This document shows, one piece after another, positions 8,447-16,612 of a stretch of DNA of 64,000 bases. The stretch covers positions 1 through 64,000 of the forward strand of contig NZ_LAXJ01000012.1 in assembly GCF_001441615.1 (NCBI RefSeq), read 5' to 3'. The DNA comes from Roseovarius atlanticus. GTDB taxonomy: Bacteria; Pseudomonadota; Alphaproteobacteria; Rhodobacterales; Rhodobacteraceae. The translations under genes were made by a program, and so were the position numbers. The stretch's first letter is position 1, and the number at the start of each line of letters is the position of its first letter. The notes under the pieces are model-generated. The model was not told the DNA's origin. It did no database searches and saw only the letters and a list, made by a program, of their open reading frames with translations.

Positions 8447-9511
8447 TCAGAACCCGGCCTTGATGTTCTCGAATTCCGCGATCATCTTCTCGCGCATTTC
8501 CGATCCCGGAGGCGCCTGCCACAGGGTGTTTTCACGCAAGGACTCGTTGCTGTCCAGCCCGACCGATTTCAGCATCTCCTGATCCATCTCCGCCATCTGC
8601 GCGGCGTTGGAGTGGCCGTAGCCCCAGGCGTTGACGATGTAATCGGCCGTCTTCGGCTCCAGCCATGCGTTGATGAAGTCGTAGAATTTGTCGTCGGACC
8701 CTTCACCATCCTTCAGCTTGACGTAGCCGCAGACCCAGCTTGACGCGCCTTCCTCGGTGTCGCGTTTCATCGCGATTGGATGGCCCTCGCCGCTCATGGT
8801 GGCCGAGGTTTCGTTCCAGGCCCAGGCCAATTCGACTTGGCCCGACTGCATAAGCTGCGCCAACGACGACGAACTGTCCCAGTAGGACAGCACGTTCTGG
8901 TGCACCTTTCGCAGGAAGTCGGAGGCGTTCTGGAAATCCTCGTCGGTGGCGGTGGTCCAGTCCTGCACGCCCGTGGCCAGGAAACCGAGCGCATAGGCGT
9001 CATCCACGCTGTCGCCAATCGACACCTTGCCCATCATCGACGGGTCGGCGAAGATCTGCAGCGAACTGACCTGCTCTTCGGTCAGCTTGTCGGTGTTGTA
9101 GGTCAGCGCCGTGTTTCCCCAGTCCATCGGGACGAAATAATATTCACCGTCCTTCTTGTAGGCTTCGATCTCGCGGAATTCCTCGTTGAGGTCATCCCAG
9201 CGGTCGATGCGGGAGGTATCCAGCGGCTCCAGCAGGCCGGCCTCCATCCATTTCGGCACGGACTGCGAACAGGGGTGCGCGGCGTCGGCCTTGAAGCCCG
9301 AGCGCAGTTTCTGGAACGCTTCTTCCTCGTCGCCGAAAAACGCAAAGGTCGGCGGTGCGCCGTGTTCCTCGGTATAGGCGGTGTAGAACTCGGGATCCTC
9401 GTACCCGGCCCAGTCGAAAACGGTCAGTTCGGAATCCTGCGCCATGGCTGTCGTGGTCATCAGCGCGGCGGCGCCTGCGAGCGCGGCTATCTTCAGTCGT
9501 GACATGATCAT
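8447..9511 (-). CDS. PotD/PotF-type periplasmic substrate-binding protein
   Basis: 354 residues. A signal peptide covers roughly residues 1-24 (MIMSRLKIAALAGAAAL, cleavage likely after AMA). The mature part begins SELTVFDWAGYEDPEFY, typical of extracellular solute-binding proteins of the polyamine family (SBP_bac type). It would capture the substrate for the PotB/PotC/PotA-like genes on the other strand. ATG 9511 is preferred: AGGGAG lies 6 bases upstream. It is transcribed from its own operator-promoter at 9598-9629, so import capacity is co-regulated with catabolism. Confidence 0.88.
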   Translation of the reverse strand: MIMSRLKIAALAGAAALMTTTAMAQDSELTVFDWAGYEDPEFYTAYTEEHGAPPTFAFFGDEEEAFQKLRSGFKADAAHPCSQSVPKWMEAGLLEPLDTSRIDRWDDLNEEFREIEAYKKDGEYYFVPMDWGNTALTYNTDKLTEEQVSSLQIFADPSMMGKVSIGDSVDDAYALGFLATGVQDWTTATDEDFQNASDFLRKVHQNVLSYWDSSSSLAQLMQSGQVELAWAWNETSATMSGEGHPIAMKRDTEEGASSWVCGYVKLKDGEGSDDKFYDFINAWLEPKTADYIVNAWGYGHSNAAQMAEMDQEMLKSVGLDSNESLRENTLWQAPPGSEMREKMIAEFENIKAGF

Positions 9512-9597
9512 CCATTTCTCCCTGTTTCTTATTGTACCGGCCCGTCCGGCACGGATGCGGCGGGCTTCTGGCTGCAAAGGCTACGGGGGAAAGGAGA

Positions 9598-9630
9598 CCG
9601 ATACAAGATTTATTTGAGCGCTCAAATAAT
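9598..9630 (-). promoter_or_regulatory. Promoter with TetR-type operator upstream of the binding-protein gene
   Basis: The longest of the three operators: a 20-bp perfect palindrome TTATTTGAGCGCTCAAATAA (9610-9629). On the minus strand TTGAGC (9625-9620) is the -35 and TATCGG (9603-9598) is 16 bp further on as the -10. It lies downstream of the aminotransferase stop (9657), so the binding protein can be transcribed independently of it. Confidence 0.72.
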
Positions 9631-9656
9631 ATGCGTCTCGACCAGCGCGCAACGCG

Positions 9657-11048
9657 TCAGTCCGAGGCCATCTGCGCGGTCACCTCTTCCAACGCGTCCT
9701 CCAACAGGACGAACATCTCGTCCACTTGGGCCTCGGTGATGATCAGCGGCGGCGAGAAAACCGCCATGTTGATCAGCGGTCGCACCAGCAATCCGCGCTT
9801 GTCGCAGGCCTCGTCCAGCAACGCGCCCAGCTTGCGCTCGGCCGCCAGCGACGTGCCGGGCGTGTCGGGCCGGCCCTCGATACAGCCCAGAAGGCCCATG
9901 CCGCGCAGGTCACCGACGATGGGAAACTTTTCCAGCGCATGCAGGCGGGACTGGAAATGCGGGGTGATCGCGCGCGTATGTTCGAGGATGCGTTCCTCTT
10001 CCATGATCTCGATATTCTTCAGCGCCGCGACACAGCAGACCGGATGCGCCGAATAGGTGTAACCGTTCGAGAACAGGACATTTTCGTCCGGCCCGGTCAT
10101 CCGCTCCATCACGCTGTCCGAGATGATGCAGGCCCCGAGCGGCAGGTAACCTGATGTCAGCCCCTTTGCGCAGGTTATAATGTCGGGCACGATCCCGAAC
10201 ACGTCCTCGGACGCAAACCAGTGGCCCAGCCGCCCGAAGGCGGTGACGACCTCGTCCGAGATATAAAGGATGTCGTGCTTGCGGCAGATCTCCAGCGTGC
10301 GCTTGTGATAGCCCTCGGGCGGGATGATGACACCGCCGGAACACAGGATCGGCTCGGCGATGAAGGCGCCGATCTTGTCGGGGCCGACCTCGGCAATCAT
10401 GTCTTCGAGGTCCGCGACCTTGGCATCGCACCAGTCCTCGACGCTCATGCCGTCGGGGCGTTTATAGGGGTTCACGTCGGGCAAAAACCGCACGAGGCGC
10501 TTTTCCACGTCAAAGCGGCTCTTGTCGCGTTCCTTGCCGGTGACGGTGGACGCGAGATAGGTCGAGCCGTGATAGCCCTTTTCCCGGGCGATGACGATCT
10601 TCTTGTCGGGCCGCCCAAGGGCATTGTTCATGAAATGCATCGTGCGCAGCGCGGTGTCGACGGCGGTCGAACCGCCGGTGGTGAAGAAGACGTTGTTCAG
10701 GTCACCGGGCGCCAGATCGGCGATTTTCTTGGCGAGGATCGTCGAGGGATCGGTTGTCGTGGTCCAGGGCGAGGTATAGGGCAGCCGTATCACCTGTTCG
10801 GCGATCGCCGCCGCCATGTCCTTGCGGCCATACCCGATATTGACGCACCACATGCCGCCCGGCCCGTCGATGTAGCGCTTGCCGTCGGCATCCCACAGAT
10901 AGATGCCCTCGGCGCTTTCGATCGGGTGATAGTCGCTCTCCTGCCAGGCATCCATGGCCGCCCAGGGGTGGATCTGGTGGTTGCGGTCCCATTCGTTCAG
11001 AAGGTCCGGCGAGGTGCCGTTGGTCATGGTGCGGGGAAGCGTTGTCAT
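9657..11048 (-). CDS. Class III PLP-dependent aminotransferase (omega-amino acid/diamine:pyruvate type)
   Basis: 463 residues. The conserved PLP region DEVVTAFGR is followed by the Schiff-base lysine in [14 protein letters not shown]. Upstream are the phosphate-binding [15 protein letters not shown] and the family signature [16 protein letters not shown]. The fold family includes putrescine-, taurine- and beta-alanine:pyruvate aminotransferases. It would convert a primary amine made by demethylation, or an amino acid intermediate, to an aldehyde or keto acid. AAGGAAAG precedes ATG 11048. It is divergent from the regulator gene. The shared intergenic region holds the third operator. Confidence 0.88.
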   Translation of the reverse strand: MTTLPRTMTNGTSPDLLNEWDRNHQIHPWAAMDAWQESDYHPIESAEGIYLWDADGKRYIDGPGGMWCVNIGYGRKDMAAAIAEQVIRLPYTSPWTTTTDPSTILAKKIADLAPGDLNNVFFTTGGSTAVDTALRTMHFMNNALGRPDKKIVIAREKGYHGSTYLASTVTGKERDKSRFDVEKRLVRFLPDVNPYKRPDGMSVEDWCDAKVADLEDMIAEVGPDKIGAFIAEPILCSGGVIIPPEGYHKRTLEICRKHDILYISDEVVTAFGRLGHWFASEDVFGIVPDIITCAKGLTSGYLPLGACIISDSVMERMTGPDENVLFSNGYTYSAHPVCCVAALKNIEIMEEERILEHTRAITPHFQSRLHALEKFPIVGDLRGMGLLGCIEGRPDTPGTSLAAERKLGALLDEACDKRGLLVRPLINMAVFSPPLIITEAQVDEMFVLLEDALEEVTAQMASD

Positions 11049-11210
11049 GTCGTACTTTCCTTGGTCATCAGAACGCTCCCGGGCGATGTCGCGCGGACGC
11101 GGTCAGGCCGTTCTGGCCCGCAACGGCGAGGATCGCGTCGTCTGTGTCCGCGGTCATGCGCCGTCTCCTGGATATCGCATCAGTCTTAGCCGAGGCCCGA
11201 ATTCCCGTAA

Positions 11211-11245
11211 AGTTTTTTTGAGCGCTCAAATAAAAAATTTAGAAT
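11211..11245 (+). promoter_or_regulatory. Promoter with TetR-type operator between aminotransferase and regulator
   Basis: The 14-bp palindrome TTTGAGCGCTCAAA (11217-11230) lies here. On the plus strand TTGAGC (11218-11223), then 16 bp, then TAGAAT (11240-11245) drives the regulator, implying autoregulation. The divergent aminotransferase (start 11048) may be read from the same region, but I see no good -10 on the minus strand. Confidence 0.72.
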
Positions 11246-11299
11246 GACAATGCGGTGCTGGTATGGAAAAAACGGCAGCACCCTGCGGAGGAACGGTAT

Positions 11300-11944
11300 T
11301 TGACTGAAGACACGATCAAAAGCTCTGCCAAGCCTCGCAAGGAGCGCAAGGCAAACGCCGACAAGCGCCGGCGCCAGTTGCTGGAGGCGACTCGGCGCTC
11401 GATAATCGAGCATGGGCTGGCCAAGACGACGCTGGCCACCGTCGCAGCGCAAGCCGGCCTGTCGCAAGGCGTTGCGGTCTTTTACTTCAAGTCCAAGAAC
11501 GGTTTGCTGGTGGAAACGCTGCGCGCCCACTACGAGTTTTATAATGATACCTGGCGCGCGGCGCTTGATCGTGCGGGCCCTGACCCCAGACAGCGTTTGA
11601 TGGCGCTGATCGAGGCGGATTTCTCGCCCGAGGTCTGCTCGCCGGAATCGCTTTCGCTTTGGTTCGCGTTCTGGGGTGAGCAGACCTTCGTGCCACAATA
11701 TGCCGAAATCTGCCAAGAGTTCGACCGCGACAGGGTCGCAGCGATACGTCAAGTCTGCGGTGAACTGATGACCGGTGCGCAGGAGGAGGAGGTCAATCAC
11801 GTGGCGCAGTGGATCGACACGCTGACCGACGGGTTCTGGCAGAACCTGCACCTACAACCAGCACGCATGACACCTGCGGACTGTCTGACATCCACCCGCG
11901 CGATGATCGACGCGTTGCTGAGTTCGGATGTTTTCCGAGCCTGA
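11300..11944 (+). CDS. TetR-family transcriptional regulator, BetI-like
   Basis: 214 residues from TTG 11300, which has GGAGGAA about 6 bases upstream. The frame opens at a GTG at 11255, but that would be almost at the predicted transcription start. The N-terminal helix-turn-helix is LATVAAQAGLSQGVAVFYFKSK. The C-terminal ligand domain contains WFAFWGE and WIDTLTDGFWQ, positions where BetI proteins have matching WxAFW and LIDGLWxR segments. BetI relatives sense choline-type compounds. It is the obvious candidate to bind the three TTGAGCGCTCAA sites in the island, including its own promoter. Confidence 0.85.
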   Translation: MTEDTIKSSAKPRKERKANADKRRRQLLEATRRSIIEHGLAKTTLATVAAQAGLSQGVAVFYFKSKNGLLVETLRAHYEFYNDTWRAALDRAGPDPRQRLMALIEADFSPEVCSPESLSLWFAFWGEQTFVPQYAEICQEFDRDRVAAIRQVCGELMTGAQEEEVNHVAQWIDTLTDGFWQNLHLQPARMTPADCLTSTRAMIDALLSSDVFRA

Positions 11945-11996
11945 TCGTACGTCCCTCCCCCTTTCAAACGCCCGGGTGTGGGTGCGCCCAAGTTTT

Positions 11997-12017
11997 TTTG
12001 CGGTACGCAAATTTTTT
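11997..12017 (+). terminator. Rho-independent terminator after the regulator gene
   Basis: The stem TTTGCG/CGCAAA with a 3-base GTA loop (11997-12011) is followed by six T (12012-12017). It lies 52 bases after the TetR stop. Confidence 0.7.
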
Positions 12018-12613
12018 CGTATTGTGGAAGGCCGTGAGTCAGATTTTTCTTTATATCATTTAAGTCTTTTGCGGTGCTTGGTTTTCGGCAGTCCTTTGGG
12101 GCGTGGCTGCTCTTGCCCTGATGCGCTCTGGCGACTTGGTTTCGGTTCTTAATTCTCGATGGCCAAATTCTGCCATAGCCCATGACTTGTTGGTCAAGTC
12201 CGAAGTGAGCCTGCCCATCTGAATCGGTCCATCGTTATGTTCAGGAACGGAAGGCAGAGAATGACGAACAAGCGACACAGGCCCGAGTAAGTAGTTAAAA
12301 AGTCGCGGCAGGTTGACGTTCTTGTCGGCCAGGGGATGCCGCGTGTGGATGCGATCTGCGAGGTGCACATGCACACTCCATGGTCTCCGCAAGCGCGCGT
12401 GCGTTGAACTCGCGGAAGCCAATTGCTCAGACGCCGAAATCCAAGCTGCAACAGGTCAGAGCGCCGAAGCGGTAGCATACTACCGCAAATAAGGCGGACC
12501 GGAGAGCATTGCCGCGAACCGCACAGAAGCGGCGCTTCAAGGCATGATGTGGGAGTCACGCAATGCCGGAAGGCAAGCGCGTCATCGCTCAGAAGGCAAG
12601 CCCTTGAATTCTT
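12018..12613. other. Gene-free right edge of the island
   Basis: About 600 bases with no convincing coding sequence and lower G+C than the neighbouring genes. Open frames on both strands here lack recognisable domains. An integrase gene would be expected next to the tRNA in an active element, but none is present. Confidence 0.55.
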
Positions 12614-12699
12614 TGGTACCCAAGGCCGGACTCGAACCGGCACGGTATCACTACCGGGGGATTTTGAATCCCCTGCGTCTACCATTCCGCCACTTGGGC
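12614..12699 (-). tRNA. tRNA-Leu (anticodon CAA)
   Basis: Read on the minus strand it starts GCCCAAG and ends CTTGGGT-ACCA, with the CCA end encoded. The anticodon stem GGGGA/TCCCC encloses the loop TTCAAAA (anticodon CAA). A long variable arm (CGGTAGTGATACCG) identifies a class II tRNA. The T arm is GCCGG-TTCGAGT-CCGGC. The terminal pair is G-U, as in some other tRNA-Leu species. Its 3' 53 bases are duplicated at 1687-1739. Confidence 0.95.
12616..12668. repeat. 53-bp direct repeat, right copy (inside tRNA-Leu)
   Basis: Identical to 1687-1739. It covers the tRNA from the anticodon arm to the first C of CCA, the typical target segment of tyrosine recombinases at tRNA genes. Confidence 0.9.
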
Positions 12700-12825
12700 A
12701 CGGACCCAACCTCTACCCAACTCGCCGCCCGAGGACAATAGCAGAACTGGCGCTGGTGTCGGGCGGTGCGATTTGCTACCCGGATGCGGAAGATCCCTCG
12801 CGATCCGTTGACCAAGGACCCACGC

Positions 12826-13440
12826 ATGACCGCCACACTGCCGGAAGATGTTGCGATATCGGACCGGCTTGACCAGCTGGCGGCCCGCGCCGGGGGGGCG
12901 CAGGTGACGCTGGGCTGGATCCTGGAGCAGCTGCACGAACGCGCCTTCGGTCTGTTCCTGCTGATCCTTGCCCTGCCCTGTTGCATCCCGTTCCTTTACG
13001 GCGTGCCGCAGATCGTCGCCCTGCCGCTGATGTTCGTCGCGGTCCAGATCGTCATGGGGCGGCGGGTGCCGTGGCTGCCCGCCCGCCTGGCCGCGCGCCG
13101 AGTCGAGACCGAGAGCCTGCGCCGTTTGTCGGACCGCGCGGGCCCCTGGCTGCGCCGGATCGAGGCGGTCAGCAAACCGCGCCTGGCGGTGCTGACACGC
13201 AAGCCGCTGGATCAGATCGTCGGTCTGGCGCTGGTTCTGTTCAGCGCCTCGATCCTGGTGCCCCTGCCCGCGACCAACACCGTGCCGGGCTTTGCCGTGG
13301 TGGTGGTGGCGATGGGGCTGTTGCAGCGCGACGGCATCCTGGTGCTTGTGGGCGCCGTGCTGGGCACCGCATGGATCGCCACGCTGATCTTCGCCGGGGC
13401 GACGCTTGTCAGCCTGATCAGGGGATGGCTTGGGCTGTGA
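12826..13440 (+). CDS. exoD: Exopolysaccharide synthesis protein ExoD family
   Basis: 204 residues, an integral membrane protein with about four to five hydrophobic segments. The N-terminal cytoplasmic part includes LGWILEQLHERAFGLFLLILALP, and IPFLYGVPQIVALP follows. Both are characteristic of the ExoD family, first tied to exopolysaccharide production and alkali sensitivity in rhizobia. The exact biochemical role is unknown. I chose ATG 12826 (AAGGA about 8 bases upstream) over an in-frame upstream start at 12766 that would begin close to the tRNA. Confidence 0.8.
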   Translation: MTATLPEDVAISDRLDQLAARAGGAQVTLGWILEQLHERAFGLFLLILALPCCIPFLYGVPQIVALPLMFVAVQIVMGRRVPWLPARLAARRVETESLRRLSDRAGPWLRRIEAVSKPRLAVLTRKPLDQIVGLALVLFSASILVPLPATNTVPGFAVVVVAMGLLQRDGILVLVGAVLGTAWIATLIFAGATLVSLIRGWLGL

Positions 13441-13514
13441 CACGGAAATTTGATCCCTTGCGCCGCCCCGCGCAGCCGGTCTAATTCCCCCGTTCCCAAT
13501 TGTTCGAGGCCGAC

Positions 13515-13991
13515 GTGACCCGTACTTCCTTTGTGATCCTCGCCGCCGGCGGTTCGCTGGCCCTGCTGTTGGGGGCCTGGGCGTTCCAGCACCTGGGCGG
13601 GCTGGCGCCGTGCAAGATGTGCATCTGGCAACGCTGGCCGCATGGCGTGGCGATTGCCGTGGGCGCGCTCATCCTGCTGGTGCCGCTGGGCGTCGGGTTG
13701 GCGCGACTGCTGATCGGCGTGGGCCTGCTGGCGGCGCTGACCACGGCCGCGATCGGAGGCTATCACACGGGCGTCGAGCGGGGCTGGTGGGAAGGGCCTT
13801 CGTCCTGTTCGTCCGGCAGCACCTCGGGCATGAGCACGGACGAACTGATGGACCAGATCATGTCCGCGCCGCTGGTGCGCTGTGACGAGGTGGCGTGGCA
13901 GATGCTGGGCCTGTCGATGGCCAGCTGGAACATGCTGGCCTCGCTTCTGCTAGCGGTGTTCTGGGTGATGGCACTGCGCCGGACGGCCTAA
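13515..13991 (+). CDS. dsbB: Disulfide bond formation protein DsbB
   Basis: 158 residues with four membrane segments. The first cysteine pair is in APCKMCIWQRWPH and the second periplasmic pair is in CSSGS and VRCDE. This matches quinone-linked DsbB, which reoxidises DsbA in the periplasm. GTG 13515 is preferred because GAGG lies 5 bases upstream. A TTG at 13500 extends the frame but has no ribosome binding site. The stop overlaps the convergent Lrp gene by 4 bases. Confidence 0.85.
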   Translation: MTRTSFVILAAGGSLALLLGAWAFQHLGGLAPCKMCIWQRWPHGVAIAVGALILLVPLGVGLARLLIGVGLLAALTTAAIGGYHTGVERGWWEGPSSCSSGSTSGMSTDELMDQIMSAPLVRCDEVAWQMLGLSMASWNMLASLLLAVFWVMALRRTA

Positions 13992-14416
13992 CCCGCCTGT
14001 TTCTTGGTGCTCAGCAATAGGCTCGTCTCGGACGTGGCCACGCCCTCGAACCGGCGGATCTCGGCCAGAACGGCGTCCAGCTCCTCCAGCGTTTCGGCCC
14101 CGATCTCGACAATCAGGTCCCAGCGGCCATTTGTGCTGTGCAGGGCGCGCACGGCGCTCAGTCCGCGCAGGCGACGCTCGACCCGCTCGGTGCCGCGCCC
14201 CTCGATCCCCAGCATCATCAGGCCGCGCACGGGATCGCGGATCGTGTCCTCCTTGACCACCACGGTGAAGCCCACGATCTTGCCCGAGGCCTTCAGCCGG
14301 TCGATCCGCGACCGCACCGTGGTGCGCGACACGCCCAAGGACATGGCCAGTTCCGACAGCGACGCGCGGGCGTCATGGCGCAGCGCCGACAGCAGTTTCT
14401 GATCCACCGCATCCAT
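13988..14416 (-). CDS. Lrp/AsnC-family transcriptional regulator
   Basis: 142 residues. The N-terminal helix-turn-helix (LSELAMSLGVSRTTVRSRIDRL) is followed by a C-terminal RAM/AsnC ligand domain (GRWDLIVEIGAETLEELD). It is divergent from the arginase operon 115 bases away. Lrp-type regulators commonly control arginine or ornithine catabolism from such positions, so it is likely the arginine-responsive activator of the next two genes. That link is inferred from position. Confidence 0.85.
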   Translation of the reverse strand: MDAVDQKLLSALRHDARASLSELAMSLGVSRTTVRSRIDRLKASGKIVGFTVVVKEDTIRDPVRGLMMLGIEGRGTERVERRLRGLSAVRALHSTNGRWDLIVEIGAETLEELDAVLAEIRRFEGVATSETSLLLSTKKQAG

Positions 14417-14531
14417 TTCGCAGACCCAAGCCTCCGTTTTGCCGATTTTGGTTTCGTTCTGGTCAAAATACCTGCTTCATTCCGATCAATTTCGCAACAA
14501 CATTCTGCACAACAGGAAAGGAGCCTCTGAC

Positions 14532-15461
14532 ATGACCCCGTCGAACTGCATTCTGATCGGTGCCCCCGTGGACAGCGGCAAGGCGCGCCGCGGCTGCCTG
14601 ATGGGCTCGGACGCGCTGCGCGTCGCGGGGATCGAGAAATCTTTGTCTTCGCTGGGCCACAGCGTCGAGGATTGGGGCAACCTGACCCCTGCCCCGGCCA
14701 CCGCGCCCGCCTCCCTGCCCGGCCACCTTGTGCAGCCGGCCGAGACCATCGGCTGGACCGAGAGCATTGCCGCCTCCGCCGAGAAGGCGATGCAGAGCGG
14801 CCTGCCGATATTCCTGGGCGGCGATCATGCGCTGTCATTGGGCAGCGTGATCGGCGTGGCCAATCATGCGGCCCGCGTGGAGCGCCCGCAATTCGTGCTG
14901 TGGCTGGATGCGCATACCGATTTCCACACGCCGCAGAGCACCGAATCCGGCAACCTGCACGGCACGCCATTGGGCTATGCCACGGGGCGCGACGGTTTCG
15001 ACGGGTTCCCCGAAGTGAAAAACCCGGTGCACTATGAGAACATCTGTTTCCTCGGCCTGCGGTCGGTCGACCCGGACGAGCGCGAATTCCTGCAATCCAC
15101 CCCCGCGCATCGCCACGACATGCGCAGCATCGACGAACAGGGCATCGCGCGGCCCCTTGCCGCCTTCCTCGACACGGTCGCGGCGGCAAACGGGATGCTG
15201 CACGTGTCTTTCGATGTTGATTTCCTCGACCCCGGCATCGCGCCCGCCGTGGGCACCACCGTGCCGGGCGGCGCCACCATCCGCGAGGCGCATCTGGTGA
15301 TGGAGATGATCTGCGACAGCGGCCTCATGACCTCGCTCGATCTGGTCGAACTCAACCCCTTCCTCGACGAGCGCGGCCGCACGGCGCAGGTGATGGTGGA
15401 ACTGACCGCCTCGGCGCTTGGCCGCCGCATCTTCGACCGCCCTACCCGCGCCTTCGCATGA
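14532..15461 (+). CDS. rocF: Arginase
   Basis: 309 residues. It hydrolyses L-arginine to ornithine and urea with a dinuclear manganese centre. The metal ligands are visible in GGDHALS (96-102), DAHTDFH (126-132) and SFDVDFLDP (around 228). The C-terminal LVELNP is also conserved. AAAGGAGCC precedes ATG 14532, and a near-identical ribosome site precedes the next gene. The stop is followed directly by the cyclodeaminase operon partner, giving arginine to ornithine to proline. Confidence 0.9.
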   Translation: MTPSNCILIGAPVDSGKARRGCLMGSDALRVAGIEKSLSSLGHSVEDWGNLTPAPATAPASLPGHLVQPAETIGWTESIAASAEKAMQSGLPIFLGGDHALSLGSVIGVANHAARVERPQFVLWLDAHTDFHTPQSTESGNLHGTPLGYATGRDGFDGFPEVKNPVHYENICFLGLRSVDPDEREFLQSTPAHRHDMRSIDEQGIARPLAAFLDTVAAANGMLHVSFDVDFLDPGIAPAVGTTVPGGATIREAHLVMEMICDSGLMTSLDLVELNPFLDERGRTAQVMVELTASALGRRIFDRPTRAFA

Positions 15462-15478
15462 TTTCAAAGGAGCCTGAC

Positions 15479-16531
15479 ATGCCCATCCTCGCCCCCTCCG
15501 ACAAGGCGCTCGTGCCGTTCGTGTCCGTCGAGAACATGATGCGCCTCGTGCACCGGATCGGCATCGAGAAGATGCTGACCGGGCTGGCCGACTACATCGC
15601 CGCCGATTTCGCGCGGTGGGAACTGTTCGACAAGACGCCCCGTGTGGCCAGCCATTCCGACGTCGGCGTGATCGAGCTGATGCCCACTTCGGACGGCGAG
15701 GCCTATGGCTTCAAATACGTCAACGGCCACCCCAAGAACACCAAGGACGGCTTGCAGACCGTGACCGCCTTTGGCCTGCTGGCGGATGTGGATACAGGCT
15801 ATCCGGTTCTGCTGACCGAGATGACGGTGCTGACCGCGCTGCGCACGGCGGCGACCTCGGCGCTGGTGGCCAAGCATCTGGCCCCCAAGGGGGCCGACAC
15901 CATGGCGATGATCGGCAACGGCGCGCAGTCGGAATTCCAGAGCCTTGCGATGAAGGCCGTTCTTGGCCTCAAAACCGTGCGCCTGTGGGACATCGACAAG
16001 GCCGCAACGCGCAAGGCCGCGCGCAACCTCAAGGGCCTTGGCCTGAACGTGGTGGAATGCGACAGCGCCGAGGAAAGCATGGAAGGCGCGCAGATCATCA
16101 CCACCTGCACGGCGGACAAGCAATATGCCACGATCCTGACCGACAACATGATCGGCGAAGGGGTGCATATCAACGCCATCGGCGGCGACTGCCCCGGCAA
16201 GACCGAGCTTGCGCCCGCAATCCTGACCCGGTCGGACATTTTCGTGGAATATCCCGAACAGACCCGGATCGAAGGCGAGATCCAGCAGATGGAGCCCGAC
16301 CACCCGGTCACCGAGTTCTGGCAGGTCCTGACCGGGGCCGCGCCGGGGCGCACCAGTGACCGCCAGATCACGCTCTTCGACAGCGTCGGCTTCGCCATCG
16401 AGGATTTCAGCGCGCTGCGCTATATCCGCGATCACATCCCGGGCACGGATTGTTTCCTCGATCTCGACCTTCTGGCCGACCCGGACGACCCGCGCGACCT
16501 TTTCGGCATGGTGCAACGCGCGACGCCCTGA
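15479..16531 (+). CDS. ocd: Ornithine cyclodeaminase
   Basis: 350 residues, of the mu-crystallin/ornithine cyclodeaminase family. It converts ornithine to proline and ammonia using NAD. The substrate-side segment VGVIELMPTSDGEAYGFKYVN and the nucleotide-binding MAMIGNGAQSEFQ and RLWDIDKAATRKA are visible. ATG 15479 has AAAGGAGCC upstream. An in-frame ATG at 15458 overlaps the arginase stop but lacks a ribosome site. It completes a two-gene arginine-to-proline route with the arginase. Confidence 0.9.
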   Translation: MPILAPSDKALVPFVSVENMMRLVHRIGIEKMLTGLADYIAADFARWELFDKTPRVASHSDVGVIELMPTSDGEAYGFKYVNGHPKNTKDGLQTVTAFGLLADVDTGYPVLLTEMTVLTALRTAATSALVAKHLAPKGADTMAMIGNGAQSEFQSLAMKAVLGLKTVRLWDIDKAATRKAARNLKGLGLNVVECDSAEESMEGAQIITTCTADKQYATILTDNMIGEGVHINAIGGDCPGKTELAPAILTRSDIFVEYPEQTRIEGEIQQMEPDHPVTEFWQVLTGAAPGRTSDRQITLFDSVGFAIEDFSALRYIRDHIPGTDCFLDLDLLADPDDPRDLFGMVQRATP

Positions 16532-16612
16532 CGCCCGGGACCGATCCGCTCTCGCCTTGGGCGGCGAACTTGGCTATGACGCCGCCCGAACCCCAAGCGA
16601 AAGAGCGTGACG

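Larger units (their letters stand above)
1687..12668. mobile_element. Putative genomic island inserted at the 3' end of tRNA-Leu(CAA)
   Basis: The 53 bases at 1687-1739 are identical, in the same orientation, to 12616-12668, which is the 3' part of an intact minus-strand tRNA-Leu gene. The geometry fits tRNA-targeted integration: the intact gene sits at one end and a copy of only its 3' portion sits at the other end, on the downstream side. Everything between is one functional set: oxygenases, transporter, methyltransferase, aminotransferase and regulator. Both edges (1740-2260 and 12018-12613) are gene-free and lower in G+C. No integrase gene is visible, so the element is either decayed or was mobilised in trans. 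Recombination between two tRNA-Leu copies is the alternative. Confidence 0.65.

Noticed and set aside
12018..12613. Integrase remnant at the right edge of the island
   Set aside because: Translations of both strands showed no tyrosine recombinase motif (R...HxxR...Y), so none is claimed.
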